A stretch of DNA of 64,000 nt, taken from positions 1,922,001 to 1,986,000 of the forward strand of contig NZ_CP007215.2 in NCBI RefSeq assembly GCF_000300455.3. Reading direction: 5' to 3'. The notes under the pieces were generated by a model. It searched no databases and was not told the origin of the DNA. It saw only the letters and a list, made by a program, of their open reading frames with translations. The DNA comes from Kosakonia sacchari SP1 (GTDB taxonomy: Bacteria > Pseudomonadota > Gammaproteobacteria > Enterobacterales > Enterobacteriaceae). Shown piece by piece: positions 9,993-19,509 of this stretch. A program made the translations under genes and the position numbers. The first letter of the stretch is position 1, and the number at the start of each line of letters is the position of its first letter.

Positions 9993-10862
9993 ATGACATC
10001 ATCCATGCCTAACGGGCAAACGTCATCAATATTGCAACAGATGACACAGCGCCTGGCGCTGTCCGACGCGCACTTCCGTCGGATATGTCAATTGATCTAC
10101 CAGCGTGCGGGGATTGTCCTCGCGGATCATAAACGCGACATGGTTTACAACCGCCTTGTTCGCCGTTTACGCACGCTTGGGCTAGATGATTTTGGCCGCT
10201 ATCTGAGCATGCTGGAAGCGAACCAGAACAGCGCCGAGTGGCAAGCGTTTATTAACTCGCTGACCACCAATCTCACCGCGTTTTTCCGGGAAGCACACCA
10301 CTTCCCGGTTCTCGCGGACCATGCGCGCAAGCGCACGGGGGAATACCGGGTATGGAGCGCGGCGGCGTCGACAGGCGAAGAACCGTACTCTCTTGCCATT
10401 ACCCTCGCTGATGCGCTGGGTATGGCACCGGGTCGCTGGAAAGTTTTCGCCAGCGACATCGATACAGAAGTGCTGGAAAAAGCACGTAGCGGCATCTACC
10501 GCCAGGACGAGTTGAAAACCCTCTCGCCCCAGCAGATGCAACGCTACTTTATGCGCGGTACTGGCCCGCATGCCGGGCTGGTGCGTGTACGGCAGGAACT
10601 GGCGAACTACGTCGATTTCACCACGGTTAATCTGCTGGATAAGCAGTACAACGTTCCGGGGCCTTTCGACGCAATTTTTTGCCGTAACGTAATGATTTAT
10701 TTTGATAAAACGACGCAACAGGACATTCTGCATCGTTTCGCTCCGCTGCTTAAGCCAGACGGATTACTGTTTGCCGGGCATTCGGAGAACTTCAGCAACC
10801 TCGTGCGTGAGTTTACCCTTCGTGGGCAAACAGTTTATGCGCTGAGTAAGGATAAAGCATGA
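9993..10862 (+). CDS. cheR: Chemoreceptor methyltransferase CheR
   Basis: A cytoplasmic S-adenosylmethionine-dependent enzyme that methylates receptor glutamates during adaptation; 289 aa (E. coli 286). A small helical N-terminal domain (~1-90) is followed by the SAM-binding fold with [16 protein letters not shown] and the [13 protein letters not shown] motif. The stop overlaps the cheB start by 4 bp (ATGA), so the two opposing adaptation enzymes are translationally coupled. Confidence 0.97.
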   Translation: MTSSMPNGQTSSILQQMTQRLALSDAHFRRICQLIYQRAGIVLADHKRDMVYNRLVRRLRTLGLDDFGRYLSMLEANQNSAEWQAFINSLTTNLTAFFREAHHFPVLADHARKRTGEYRVWSAAASTGEEPYSLAITLADALGMAPGRWKVFASDIDTEVLEKARSGIYRQDELKTLSPQQMQRYFMRGTGPHAGLVRVRQELANYVDFTTVNLLDKQYNVPGPFDAIFCRNVMIYFDKTTQQDILHRFAPLLKPDGLLFAGHSENFSNLVREFTLRGQTVYALSKDKA

Positions 10863-11908
10863 GTAAAATCAGGGTGTTGTCCGTCGATGATTCCGCATTG
10901 ATGCGCCAGATCATGACAGAAATTATCAATAGCCACAGCGATATGGAAATGGTGGCGACGGCGCCAGACCCATTGGTTGCCCGGGATTTAATTAAAAAAT
11001 TCAACCCGGACGTGTTAACGCTGGATGTGGAAATGCCGCGCATGGACGGGCTGGATTTCCTTGAAAAATTAATGCGTTTGCGCCCGATGCCGGTGGTGAT
11101 GGTTTCTTCACTGACCGGGAAAGGGTCCGAAGTGACGCTGCGCGCGCTGGAACTGGGGGCAATTGATTTTGTCACCAAGCCGCAGATTGGCATTCGCGAA
11201 GGCATGCTGGCTTACAGCGAGATGATTGCTGAAAAAGTACGCACCGCGTCACGCGCGCGTATCGCGGCACATAAACCGATGGAAGCACCGGCCATGTTGA
11301 AAGCCGGGCCGTTACTCAGCTCGGAAAAACTGCTGGTAATTGGCGCGTCAACCGGAGGAACAGAGGCAATTAGGCATGTACTCCAGCCATTGCCGCTCTC
11401 AAGTCCGGGTATTCTTATCACTCAGCATATGCCGCCGGGCTTTACCCGCTCATTTGCTGAGCGTTTGAATAAGCTCTGTCAGATCAGCGTCAAAGAAGCA
11501 GAAGATGGCGAGCGTGTATTACCCGGACACGCGTATATTGCACCAGGCGATCGGCATATGGAGCTGGCGCGTAGCGGGGCGAACTATCAAATTAAGATCC
11601 ACGACGGACCGCCGGTTAACCGGCACCGACCGTCGGTGGACGTGCTGTTTAATTCGGTGGCGAAACACGCGGGGCGTAACGCCGTGGGGGTAATTCTCAC
11701 GGGGATGGGCAACGATGGCGCGGCCGGAATGTTAGCAATGCACCAGGCTGGCGCCTGGACGATTGCGCAAAATGAAGCAAGTTGTGTGGTGTTCGGCATG
11801 CCGCGTGAGGCCATCAATATGGGTGGCGTCAGCGAAGTGGTCGATCTTAGCCAGGTAAGCCAGCAGATGCTGGCGAAAATCAGTGCCGGACAGGCAATAC
11901 GTATTTGA
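10859..11908 (+). CDS. cheB: Chemotaxis methylesterase/glutamine deamidase CheB
   Basis: A 349-aa response regulator with an effector esterase domain. The receiver domain (1-~125) contains the phospho-acceptor Asp56 ([12 protein letters not shown]). The C-terminal domain carries the catalytic triad: Ser in GASTGG, His in TQHMPPGF and Asp in GMGNDGA. It removes methyl groups from receptors when phosphorylated by CheA and so opposes CheR. Full length and intact. Confidence 0.97.
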   Translation: MSKIRVLSVDDSALMRQIMTEIINSHSDMEMVATAPDPLVARDLIKKFNPDVLTLDVEMPRMDGLDFLEKLMRLRPMPVVMVSSLTGKGSEVTLRALELGAIDFVTKPQIGIREGMLAYSEMIAEKVRTASRARIAAHKPMEAPAMLKAGPLLSSEKLLVIGASTGGTEAIRHVLQPLPLSSPGILITQHMPPGFTRSFAERLNKLCQISVKEAEDGERVLPGHAYIAPGDRHMELARSGANYQIKIHDGPPVNRHRPSVDVLFNSVAKHAGRNAVGVILTGMGNDGAAGMLAMHQAGAWTIAQNEASCVVFGMPREAINMGGVSEVVDLSQVSQQMLAKISAGQAIRI

Positions 11909-11919
11909 ACCAGGAGTAA

Positions 11920-12315
<396 letters not shown>

Positions 12316-12325
12316 GGACTGGCTA

Positions 12326-12970
12326 ATGATTCAACCTTCAATTAAACCAGCGGACGAACATTCACCCAGCGACATCATTGCCCGGATCGGCAGTCTGACG
12401 CGTATGTTGCGTGATAGCCTGCGCGAGTTAGGTCTTGACCAGGCGATTGCCGAAGCGGCGGAAGCCATTCCGGACGCGCGCGACCGTCTGGATTATGTAG
12501 TGCAGATGACCGCGCAAGCGGCAGAACGCGCGCTTAATAGCGTTGAAGCTTCTCAGCCGCACCAGGATGAGATGGAAAAGGGTTCGAAAGCACTGAGCAA
12601 ACGTTGGGACGAGTGGTTTGAAAACCCGATCGAACTGGCGGATGCGCGTGAACTGGTGACCGATACGCGCAAATTCCTTGGCGAAATTCCGGGGCACACC
12701 AGCTTCACCAACGCCCAGTTGCTGGACATCATGATGGCGCAGGATTTCCAGGACCTCACCGGTCAGGTTATCAAACGCATGATGGATGTTATCCAGGAGA
12801 TCGAACGTCAGCTGCTGATGGTGCTGCTGGAGAATATCCCGGATCAGTCCGCGCGTCCGAAGCGTGAAAACGACAGCCTGCTCAATGGCCCACAACTCGA
12901 CGCGACCAAAGCGGGCGTAGTGGCAAGCCAGGATCAGGTCGACGATCTGCTCGACAGCCTGGGCTTCTGA
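12326..12970 (+). CDS. cheZ: CheY-P phosphatase CheZ
   Basis: A 214-aa helical phosphatase, the same length as E. coli CheZ, that removes phosphate from CheY. The active-site residues Asp143 and Gln147 are in [10 protein letters not shown], and the C-terminal CheY-binding tail [12 protein letters not shown] is intact. The start [10 protein letters not shown] was chosen by alignment with E. coli; an earlier in-frame ATG at 12305 lies inside cheY. It is the last gene of the operon, followed by a strong terminator. Confidence 0.97.
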   Translation: MIQPSIKPADEHSPSDIIARIGSLTRMLRDSLRELGLDQAIAEAAEAIPDARDRLDYVVQMTAQAAERALNSVEASQPHQDEMEKGSKALSKRWDEWFENPIELADARELVTDTRKFLGEIPGHTSFTNAQLLDIMMAQDFQDLTGQVIKRMMDVIQEIERQLLMVLLENIPDQSARPKRENDSLLNGPQLDATKAGVVASQDQVDDLLDSLGF

Positions 12971-13021
12971 TCTGTCTGTACCTGCACCTTCAGCCCGCCT
13001 GAAGGTGCAGGCCTGACAATG

Positions 13022-13052
13022 AAAAGGGAAGGGGGAAACCTTCCCTTTTTTA
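13022..13052. terminator. Bidirectional terminator between cheZ and the CPBP gene
   Basis: A stem AAAAGGGAAGG / CCTTCCCTTTT with a short loop and T-run on one side and A-run on the other serves both cheZ (forward) and the convergent CPBP gene (reverse), whose stop codon lies at its edge. Confidence 0.85.
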
Positions 13053-13763
13053 TTGCAGGAAAATATCCCCAATTGAGAAGGTGTTTGCCAGCGCATGCAG
13101 CACAATCGGGACAATCAAGCCGCCCGTGCCGAGCCTGACCACACACAGCACCGCAGAAAAAATAAAGAGCTGAACGAAGGTAATAGGCGCGTGATACTGC
13201 ATATGGATGACGGAGAACAGCAATGAGGTCAGCACAATCCCCACTTGCTGCGGCACTTTTCCCCACCCCAGACTGGCATTGAGTAAAAAGCCACGAAAGA
13301 TAATCTCTTCACTCACGGGTGCTACCAGGCACGCCGTTAAAATCCACGCCCAGCGGGTCAACCCGGTGTAATCGCGCAGCGAATCAAGCCAGGGTTCAGG
13401 CTGCTGAAACAGTTTTTCCATCACCAGCATCACCACCAGCGCCAGCAGCGGCACCGTTACGTTGCGCAGTGCCAGTGTGCCAAAGGGCAACAGCCCGTCA
13501 AAACGGCGCGCGTAATAGCGCCAGAGTAGTAACGAGCAAGGTAATAACAGCGCGGTGCTGAGAAACGGCGCGGCAAGACCATTTCGATAAAGCGTCATAA
13601 AACCGGGAATAAAAAAGGCTAAATAAAAGAGGCTGTAATAGATAACAAACGCCGCGATGCAAATTGCCGTGTGCGAGATTCTGTCCAGATGTCGTGGCAT
13701 AAAAAATAACGTCCGTGCCGATAAATACGCGAAGCCGACCATTATAAAGGAGAGCGCTGGCAT
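13050..13763 (-). CDS. CPBP-family intramembrane metalloprotease
   Basis: A predicted multi-pass inner-membrane protein of ~237 aa. The CPBP (CAAX protease/bacteriocin-processing) signature is visible in order: SEEIIFRGF (glutamate pair plus Arg), HMQYH, and the final HALANT. These residues are the proposed metal-binding and catalytic positions of the family, so an active enzyme is likely. The start is uncertain: ATG at 13763 has no good ribosome site; a TTG at 13829 would add 22 residues. It is on the opposite strand to the flagellar genes between cheZ and flhB, which are adjacent in E. coli, so it is an insertion. Substrate unknown. Confidence 0.82.
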   Translation of the reverse strand: MPALSFIMVGFAYLSARTLFFMPRHLDRISHTAICIAAFVIYYSLFYLAFFIPGFMTLYRNGLAAPFLSTALLLPCSLLLWRYYARRFDGLLPFGTLALRNVTVPLLALVVMLVMEKLFQQPEPWLDSLRDYTGLTRWAWILTACLVAPVSEEIIFRGFLLNASLGWGKVPQQVGIVLTSLLFSVIHMQYHAPITFVQLFIFSAVLCVVRLGTGGLIVPIVLHALANTFSIGDIFLQ

Positions 13764-13988
13764 TTCTGTTCTGCGATTAAGAATCAGGATATGTCGATAA
13801 AAAATGGCCTTTAGGCAGGATTTTCGCAATAACGTTGCCGTTTGGTCTGCGTTTCAGCATGCGGGGTTGAACATGACGCGACAACTCAAATGGCGAAAAC
13901 CCTCTGTTTTTATGCCTTACTCTGCCCATTGGACAGGCTTGACTCTGGCAATATGTCATCAAACCTGTAACCCGTGGATGTGTTGGCC

Positions 13989-15140
13989 GTGGCCTCTGAA
14001 GACAACGACGACAAAACAGAAGCCCCCACAGCGCACCGACTAGAGAAAGCGCGCGAAGAAGGGCAAGTCCCCCGATCCAAAGAACTGACATCGCTACTGA
14101 TCATGTTGGTCGGTATCGGCATTCTGTGGTTTGGCGGTGCAGCGTTTGGTCGCAGGTTATCGATGGCGCTCTCATCCGGACTGCGTTTTGACCACAAGAT
14201 TATCAGTGACCAGAACCTGATCCTCGGGCAGATCATCGTGATGTTAAAAAACGTGCTGATCGGCATGTTGCCGCTGCTGACGGGCGTGGTGATCATTGCG
14301 CTTATCGCGCCGGTGATGCTGGGTGGGCTGGTGTTCAGCACCAAATCGCTGGAGTTTAAATTTTCCAAACTCAACCCGCTCAGCGGGTTGGGGCGTTTGT
14401 TTTCCGCGCAAGTGGGTGCGGAGCTGGTGAAAGCATTGATGAAAGCGCTGCTAATGGGCAGCGTCGCAGGCTTTTTTTTATTGCATCACTGGCCGGATAT
14501 GATGCGCCTGATGAGCGAATCGCCGCTGACCGCAATGGCGAGCGCCCTCAATCTGGCCGGATTGTGCGCCATGCTGGTGGCGCTGAGCATTATCCCGATG
14601 GTGGGGTTTGACGTTTTCTGGCAGATCTACAGCCATCTGAAAAAACTGCGGATGTCCCGCCAGGACATCCGCGACGAATTTAAACAGAGCGAAGGCGACC
14701 CGCACATTAAAGGCCGCATCCGCCAGATGCAGCGTGCAGCGGCGCGCCGTCGCATGATGGCCGATGTGCCAAAAGCAGATGTAATTGTAACCAACCCGAC
14801 GCACTACTCCGTCGCGCTGCAATATGACGAGAATAAGATGAGTGCGCCGAAAGTGGTGGCAAAAGGCGCGGGAATGATTGCGCTGCGTATTCGTGAACTG
14901 GGGACGGAGAACCGTGTGCCGATCCTCGAAGCGCCGCCGCTGGCGCGTGCGCTCTATCGCCATTCTGAAATTGGTCAGCAAATCCCGGGCCAGCTGTATG
15001 CGGCCGTTGCCGAAGTGCTGGCGTGGGTATGGCAGTTGAAACGCTGGCGTCTGTCCGGCGGGCAACGACCTGTTAAACCTGAGAATCTCCCGGTGCCTGA
15101 GGCGCTGGACTTTTTGAACGAGAAGGACACTGATGGCTAA
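13989..15140 (+). CDS. flhB: Flagellar type III export switch protein FlhB
   Basis: An inner-membrane part of the flagellar export gate that sets substrate order. Four membrane helices in the N-terminal half are followed by a cytoplasmic domain with the self-cleavage motif NPTH in VIVTNPTHYSVAL. The GTG at 13989 gives ASEDNDDKTEAP after the initiator, aligning with E. coli FlhB (382 aa; here 383). An in-frame ATG at 13974 would add five residues; neither start has a clear ribosome site. The stop overlaps flhA by 8 bp. Confidence 0.95.
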   Translation: MASEDNDDKTEAPTAHRLEKAREEGQVPRSKELTSLLIMLVGIGILWFGGAAFGRRLSMALSSGLRFDHKIISDQNLILGQIIVMLKNVLIGMLPLLTGVVIIALIAPVMLGGLVFSTKSLEFKFSKLNPLSGLGRLFSAQVGAELVKALMKALLMGSVAGFFLLHHWPDMMRLMSESPLTAMASALNLAGLCAMLVALSIIPMVGFDVFWQIYSHLKKLRMSRQDIRDEFKQSEGDPHIKGRIRQMQRAAARRRMMADVPKADVIVTNPTHYSVALQYDENKMSAPKVVAKGAGMIALRIRELGTENRVPILEAPPLARALYRHSEIGQQIPGQLYAAVAEVLAWVWQLKRWRLSGGQRPVKPENLPVPEALDFLNEKDTDG

Positions 15141-17211
15141 TCTGGTAGCAATGCTGCGTCTACCCAGCAATCTGAAATCGACCCAATGGCAAGTTCTCGC
15201 CGGGCCGGTGCTCATTTTGCTTATTTTGTCGATGATGGTGCTGCCGCTACCGGCGTTTGTCCTCGACCTGTTGTTTACCTTTAACATCGCACTTTCCATC
15301 ATGGTGCTGTTGGTGGCGATGTTCACCCAGCGCACGCTGGAATTCGCCGCATTCCCAACCATCCTGCTGTTTACCACCTTGCTGCGCCTGGCGCTGAACG
15401 TCGCCTCGACGCGTATTATCCTGATGGAAGGGCATACGGGATCGGCGGCGGCAGGGCGGGTGGTTGAAGCCTTCGGTCACTTCCTCGTTGGCGGTAACTT
15501 CGCCATCGGTATCGTGGTGTTCGTCATCCTCGTTATCATCAACTTTATGGTTATCACCAAAGGTGCGGGACGTATCGCCGAAGTGGGCGCGCGTTTCGTA
15601 CTTGATGGGATGCCCGGTAAACAGATGGCGATTGACGCCGATCTCAACGCCGGGATTATTGGTGAAGACGAAGCGAAACGCCGCCGTTCTGAAGTGACGC
15701 AAGAAGCGGACTTCTACGGTTCGATGGACGGTGCGAGTAAGTTCGTTCGCGGCGACGCCATCGCCGGTATTCTGATCATGGTTATCAACGTCATCGGCGG
15801 TTTGCTGGTGGGCGTTTTGCAACATGGTCTGTCGATGGGCGATGCGGCCTCAAGTTACACCTTGCTTACCATCGGTGACGGTCTGGTTGCGCAGATCCCG
15901 GCGCTGGTTATCTCTACCGCAGCGGGTGTTATCGTCACCCGCGTTAGCACCGATCAGGATGTTGGCCAGCAGATGGTTGGCCAGTTGTTCAGCAACCCGC
16001 GCGTGATGATGCTCAGCGCCGGCGTACTCGGCCTGCTGGGACTGGTGCCGGGGATGCCGAACTTTGTGTTCCTGCTGTTTACCGCCGCGCTGCTGGGTCT
16101 TGCCTGGTGGCTGCGTGGTAAAGACCAGGCCGCACCTGCTGAAGCCGCGCCGATGAAGCTGCCGGAAAATACCCAGGCGGTAGAAGCCACCTGGAACGAT
16201 GTGCAGCTTGAAGATTCCCTCGGCATGGAAGTGGGTTATCGCCTGATCCCGATGGTGGACTTCCAGCAGGATGGCGAACTGTTAGGTCGTATCCGCAGTA
16301 TTCGTAAGAAATTTGCGCAGGATATGGGCTTCCTGCCGCCTGTTGTTCACATTCGTGACAATATGGATCTGCCGCCGGCGCGTTACCGCATCCTGATGAA
16401 AGGGGTGGAAATTGGCAGCGGCGAGGCCTACCCAGGGCGCTGGCTGGCGATTAACCCGGGCACGGCAGCGGGTACGCTGCCGGGCGAGCAAACTGTGGAC
16501 CCGGCCTTTGGCCTGGCCGCTATCTGGATTGAGAGCGCATTGAAAGAACAAGCGCAGATCCAGGGCTACACCGTTGTGGAAGCCAGTACCGTGGTGGCAA
16601 CTCATCTTAACCACCTGATTGGTCAATTCTCGGCGGAGCTGTTTGGTCGCCAGGAAGCGCAGCAACTGCTTGACCGGGTGAGCCAGGAGATGCCGAAGCT
16701 GACCGAAGATCTGGTGCCGGGCGTGGTCACGCTGACTACGCTGCACAAAGTGCTGCAAAACCTGCTGGCCGAAAAAGTGCCCATCCGCGATATGCGCACC
16801 ATTCTGGAAACGCTGGCCGAGCATGCGCCACTGCAAACCGATCCGCACGAACTCACGGCGGTGGTTCGAGTGGCACTGGGCCGCGCCATTACCCAGCAGT
16901 GGTTCCCGGGTAATGATGAAGTGCAGGTGATTGGTCTTGATACGCCGCTTGAACGTTTACTGTTGCAGGCATTGCAGGGCGGTGGCGGTCTGGAACCAGG
17001 TCTTGCCGATCGCTTACTGGAACAAACACAGGAAGCGTTGACGCGCCAGGAAATGTTGGGAGCGCCGCCGGTGTTGCTGGTGAACCATGCGCTGCGTCCA
17101 CTGCTGGCGCGCTTCCTGCGCCGCAGCCTACCGCAACTGGTGGTGTTGTCGAATATGGAAATGTCGGATAACCGCAGCATCCGTATGACTGCGACCATCG
17201 GAGGCAAATAA
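15133..17211 (+). CDS. flhA: Flagellar export gate protein FlhA
   Basis: A 692-aa protein, the same length as in E. coli. The N-terminal half (1-~330) has eight membrane helices and the conserved cytoplasmic loop VITKGAGRIAEVGARFVLDGMPGKQM; the C-terminal half is the cytosolic domain that docks chaperone-substrate complexes. It forms the nonameric ring of the proton-driven exporter. It overlaps flhB at its start, and its stop overlaps flhE (TAATG), so the three genes are translationally coupled. Confidence 0.98.
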   Translation: MANLVAMLRLPSNLKSTQWQVLAGPVLILLILSMMVLPLPAFVLDLLFTFNIALSIMVLLVAMFTQRTLEFAAFPTILLFTTLLRLALNVASTRIILMEGHTGSAAAGRVVEAFGHFLVGGNFAIGIVVFVILVIINFMVITKGAGRIAEVGARFVLDGMPGKQMAIDADLNAGIIGEDEAKRRRSEVTQEADFYGSMDGASKFVRGDAIAGILIMVINVIGGLLVGVLQHGLSMGDAASSYTLLTIGDGLVAQIPALVISTAAGVIVTRVSTDQDVGQQMVGQLFSNPRVMMLSAGVLGLLGLVPGMPNFVFLLFTAALLGLAWWLRGKDQAAPAEAAPMKLPENTQAVEATWNDVQLEDSLGMEVGYRLIPMVDFQQDGELLGRIRSIRKKFAQDMGFLPPVVHIRDNMDLPPARYRILMKGVEIGSGEAYPGRWLAINPGTAAGTLPGEQTVDPAFGLAAIWIESALKEQAQIQGYTVVEASTVVATHLNHLIGQFSAELFGRQEAQQLLDRVSQEMPKLTEDLVPGVVTLTTLHKVLQNLLAEKVPIRDMRTILETLAEHAPLQTDPHELTAVVRVALGRAITQQWFPGNDEVQVIGLDTPLERLLLQALQGGGGLEPGLADRLLEQTQEALTRQEMLGAPPVLLVNHALRPLLARFLRRSLPQLVVLSNMEMSDNRSIRMTATIGGK

Positions 17212-17633
17212 TGCGTTTGCTGGCGTGGTTGGTGGCTCTGCCGTTGTTTGCTCACGCGGCCGGAAACGGCATTGGCGAAGGCATGTGGCAGGCCAGCAGT
17301 ATCGGTATCCGGCTGGATAACCGCGGCGTGGTCTCTTCATCGCGACCGCTTGGTCCGTCGCAGCCGGTAAACGGGCTGATGACGGATGTCTCCTGGCGCT
17401 ATGAATTAAATGGCCCGACGCCTGCCGGGTTAGTGGTTCGACTCTGCTCACAGGCGCGCTGTGTCGAGCTGGATGGGCAGAGTGGCACCACGCGCGGCTT
17501 TACCGATGTCCCGGCGCTCGAATCGCTGCGTTTTGTCTGGGAAGTGCCTGGCGGTGGACGTTTATGGCCGCCGCTGGACGTCCGTAGTAATAAAGTGCTG
17601 GTCAATTACCGCCAGCCAGCTCAGCAAAACTAA
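17211..17633 (+). CDS. flhE: Flagellar protein FlhE (periplasmic)
   Basis: A 140-aa exported protein with a signal peptide ending FAHA, then a small beta-rich domain with a cysteine pair (RLCSQARC). Family members prevent proton leak through the flagellar export gate and are always encoded after flhA. The protein is about ten residues longer than E. coli FlhE. A terminator follows at 17671. Confidence 0.93.
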   Translation: MRLLAWLVALPLFAHAAGNGIGEGMWQASSIGIRLDNRGVVSSSRPLGPSQPVNGLMTDVSWRYELNGPTPAGLVVRLCSQARCVELDGQSGTTRGFTDVPALESLRFVWEVPGGGRLWPPLDVRSNKVLVNYRQPAQQN

Positions 17634-17670
17634 CCGCTGCGCTTCAAGTAGTTAGCTCGTTTTCCGCCCG

Positions 17671-17697
17671 AAATCCCGCCGCAATGGCGGGATTTTG
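17671..17697 (+). terminator. Terminator after flhBAE
   Basis: A ten-base stem AAATCCCGCC / GGCGGGATTT with loop GCAAT and a short T-run lies 38 bp after the flhE stop. Confidence 0.85.
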
Positions 17698-17736
17698 CTA
17701 TCCGGCCCGCATTTTTGACCGCTCCTTTTGATGCAA

Positions 17737-17754
17737 AAGAAACGCTGTTTTATA
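17737..17754. promoter_or_regulatory. Candidate KdgR operator upstream of rhiT
   Basis: AAACGCTGTTT at 17740-17750 fits the core of the KdgR consensus (AAAYRNYRTTT) exactly, and the right flank TATA also fits; one flanking base on the left does not. KdgR represses pectin-catabolism genes in enterobacteria until 2-keto-3-deoxygluconate appears, which suits the rhamnogalacturonide genes that follow. It lies 171 bp before rhiT. The rest of the 227-bp region holds no gene. Confidence 0.5.
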
Positions 17755-17924
17755 AATCAGTGAAGCGCGTATCGACACTCTTTGCATTTTTGCCAGCCGC
17801 GTAATTTTGATGGCAGAAACAGAAAGGTTTCCCGTTGCACATCCTCTTACTTTAGCCGTGTAAGAAATTCCTTTGGCTAAGCCGGATCGTCAAAGGTCCC
17901 CCAAAATGAACAGGGTTGACGGCA

Positions 17925-19499
17925 ATGAAAACACGAAAAATTGGATTGGCAAATTATCTCGCCTATGGCTCGGGCGATTTTCTGGGTGCGGGCACAACCG
18001 CGTTAACCGCAGCATGGTTACTCTATTTCTATACGACCTTTTGCGGCCTGACGCCTATTGAAGCGACTTTTATCTTCGCGACAGCAAGGGTGCTGGATGC
18101 GGTGGTCAGCCCGCTGATGGGCTTTTTAACCGATAACTTTGGTTCGACCTGGCTTGGTAAACGCTTCGGGCGGCGTAAGTTCTTTATTATGCTGGGAATT
18201 CCTTGTGTGTTCAGCTACTCGATAATGTGGGTAGGGGACATGAGTTTCTGGTATTACCTGCTGACGTATCTGCTGTTTGATGTGGTCTACACCATGATTC
18301 TGGTGCCGTACGAAACGCTGGTGCCGGAAATGACTGACGACTTTAAACAGAAAACCAAATTTTCCGGCGCGCGTATCTCCATGGCGCAGATGTCGGCGAT
18401 TCTGGCCTCGTTCCTGCCGGGCGTTCTGCTGTCACACTTTGGAAAAGACAACCCGGTCTCCTTTTTCTACGCAAGCCTGGTGTTCTCGGTGCTCTGTGCG
18501 CTGATGCTGACGTTTGTCTGGTGCTTTACCTGGGAGCGTCCGCGCGAAGAGTGGACCGAAGCGGCGCTGCGCGCGGAAGAAGAGAAAAAGAGTCTCACGC
18601 TTGGGCAAAGTTTGCGCCGCCTGTTTGTTGAGCTCAGCTCCACGCTGCGGATCAAGATTTTCCGCCAGCACCTGGGGATGTACCTCGGAGGCTATATTGC
18701 GCAGGACGTGTTTAACGCGGTATTCACCTATTACGTGGTGTTTGTGCTGATGCAGGAAGCCTCGCTGGCCTCCAACTTGCTGGGCACGATGGCGATTTTC
18801 CAGTTCATCGCCGTTATCGCCATGATCCCGCTGTGCATCCGCTTCGGTCCTGCGCCGTCATACCGCATGGTGGTGGTGCTGTTCGGTCTGAGCGCCGCCT
18901 CGTATGCCGTGCTCTACTACGCCGGCTTGAGCGATGTTTATTCGCTGCTGTTGCTGGTTTCCGCCGTTGCCGGTCTGGGACGCGGTGGTATCAACTACGT
19001 ACCGTGGAACACTTATACCTACATTGCGGATATTGACGAAGTGGTCACCGGCCAGCGCCGTGAAGGGATCTTCGCCGGGATCATGACGCTGACTCGTAAA
19101 GCCTCGCAGGCAGGTGCGGTAATGCTGGTAGGGATTGTGATGCAGGCTTCTGGCTTTGTCTCCGGGCAGAAAACGCAGGTGCCGGAAGTGAGCCACACCA
19201 TTTTGATGATCATGTGCTTTGGCACCATTGCGGTGCTGTGCTGCGGCTTCCTCGTCTCTTTACGCTTCAAGCTGAACCTGAAAACCCACAGTGTGCTGCG
19301 TGAAGAAACCGCCAAAATGCGCCAGAGCGGTCGCGCAATGCCAGAAAGCATTACTCCGCAGGCGCGTGAAACCGTCGAAATGCTGGCGGGCATGCCTTAT
19401 GAATCCCTGTGGGGAAACAACAATATCGGCTATCTGAATCGCAATAAACCTGCCGCGCCATCGCTGAAAGACGCGTCACTGAAATCGACTTACAACTGA
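17925..19499 (+). CDS. rhiT: GPH-family sugar transporter, probable rhamnogalacturonide permease RhiT
   Basis: A 524-aa integral membrane protein of the glycoside-pentoside-hexuronide:cation symporter branch of the major facilitator superfamily, with about 12 predicted helices. The conserved loop KRFGRRKFFIMLG after helix 2 and YETLVPEMTDDFKQKTKFSGARI are visible. It lies 10 bp before a GH105 hydrolase gene, the same arrangement as the Dickeya (Erwinia chrysanthemi) rhiTN operon for rhamnogalacturonan oligosaccharides. A related oligogalacturonide permease (TogT) is the alternative. ATG at 17925 was chosen over a TTG nine bases earlier because AGGG precedes it at normal distance. Confidence 0.78.
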   Translation: MKTRKIGLANYLAYGSGDFLGAGTTALTAAWLLYFYTTFCGLTPIEATFIFATARVLDAVVSPLMGFLTDNFGSTWLGKRFGRRKFFIMLGIPCVFSYSIMWVGDMSFWYYLLTYLLFDVVYTMILVPYETLVPEMTDDFKQKTKFSGARISMAQMSAILASFLPGVLLSHFGKDNPVSFFYASLVFSVLCALMLTFVWCFTWERPREEWTEAALRAEEEKKSLTLGQSLRRLFVELSSTLRIKIFRQHLGMYLGGYIAQDVFNAVFTYYVVFVLMQEASLASNLLGTMAIFQFIAVIAMIPLCIRFGPAPSYRMVVVLFGLSAASYAVLYYAGLSDVYSLLLLVSAVAGLGRGGINYVPWNTYTYIADIDEVVTGQRREGIFAGIMTLTRKASQAGAVMLVGIVMQASGFVSGQKTQVPEVSHTILMIMCFGTIAVLCCGFLVSLRFKLNLKTHSVLREETAKMRQSGRAMPESITPQARETVEMLAGMPYESLWGNNNIGYLNRNKPAAPSLKDASLKSTYN

Positions 19500-19509
19500 G
19501 GTTAAGAAC

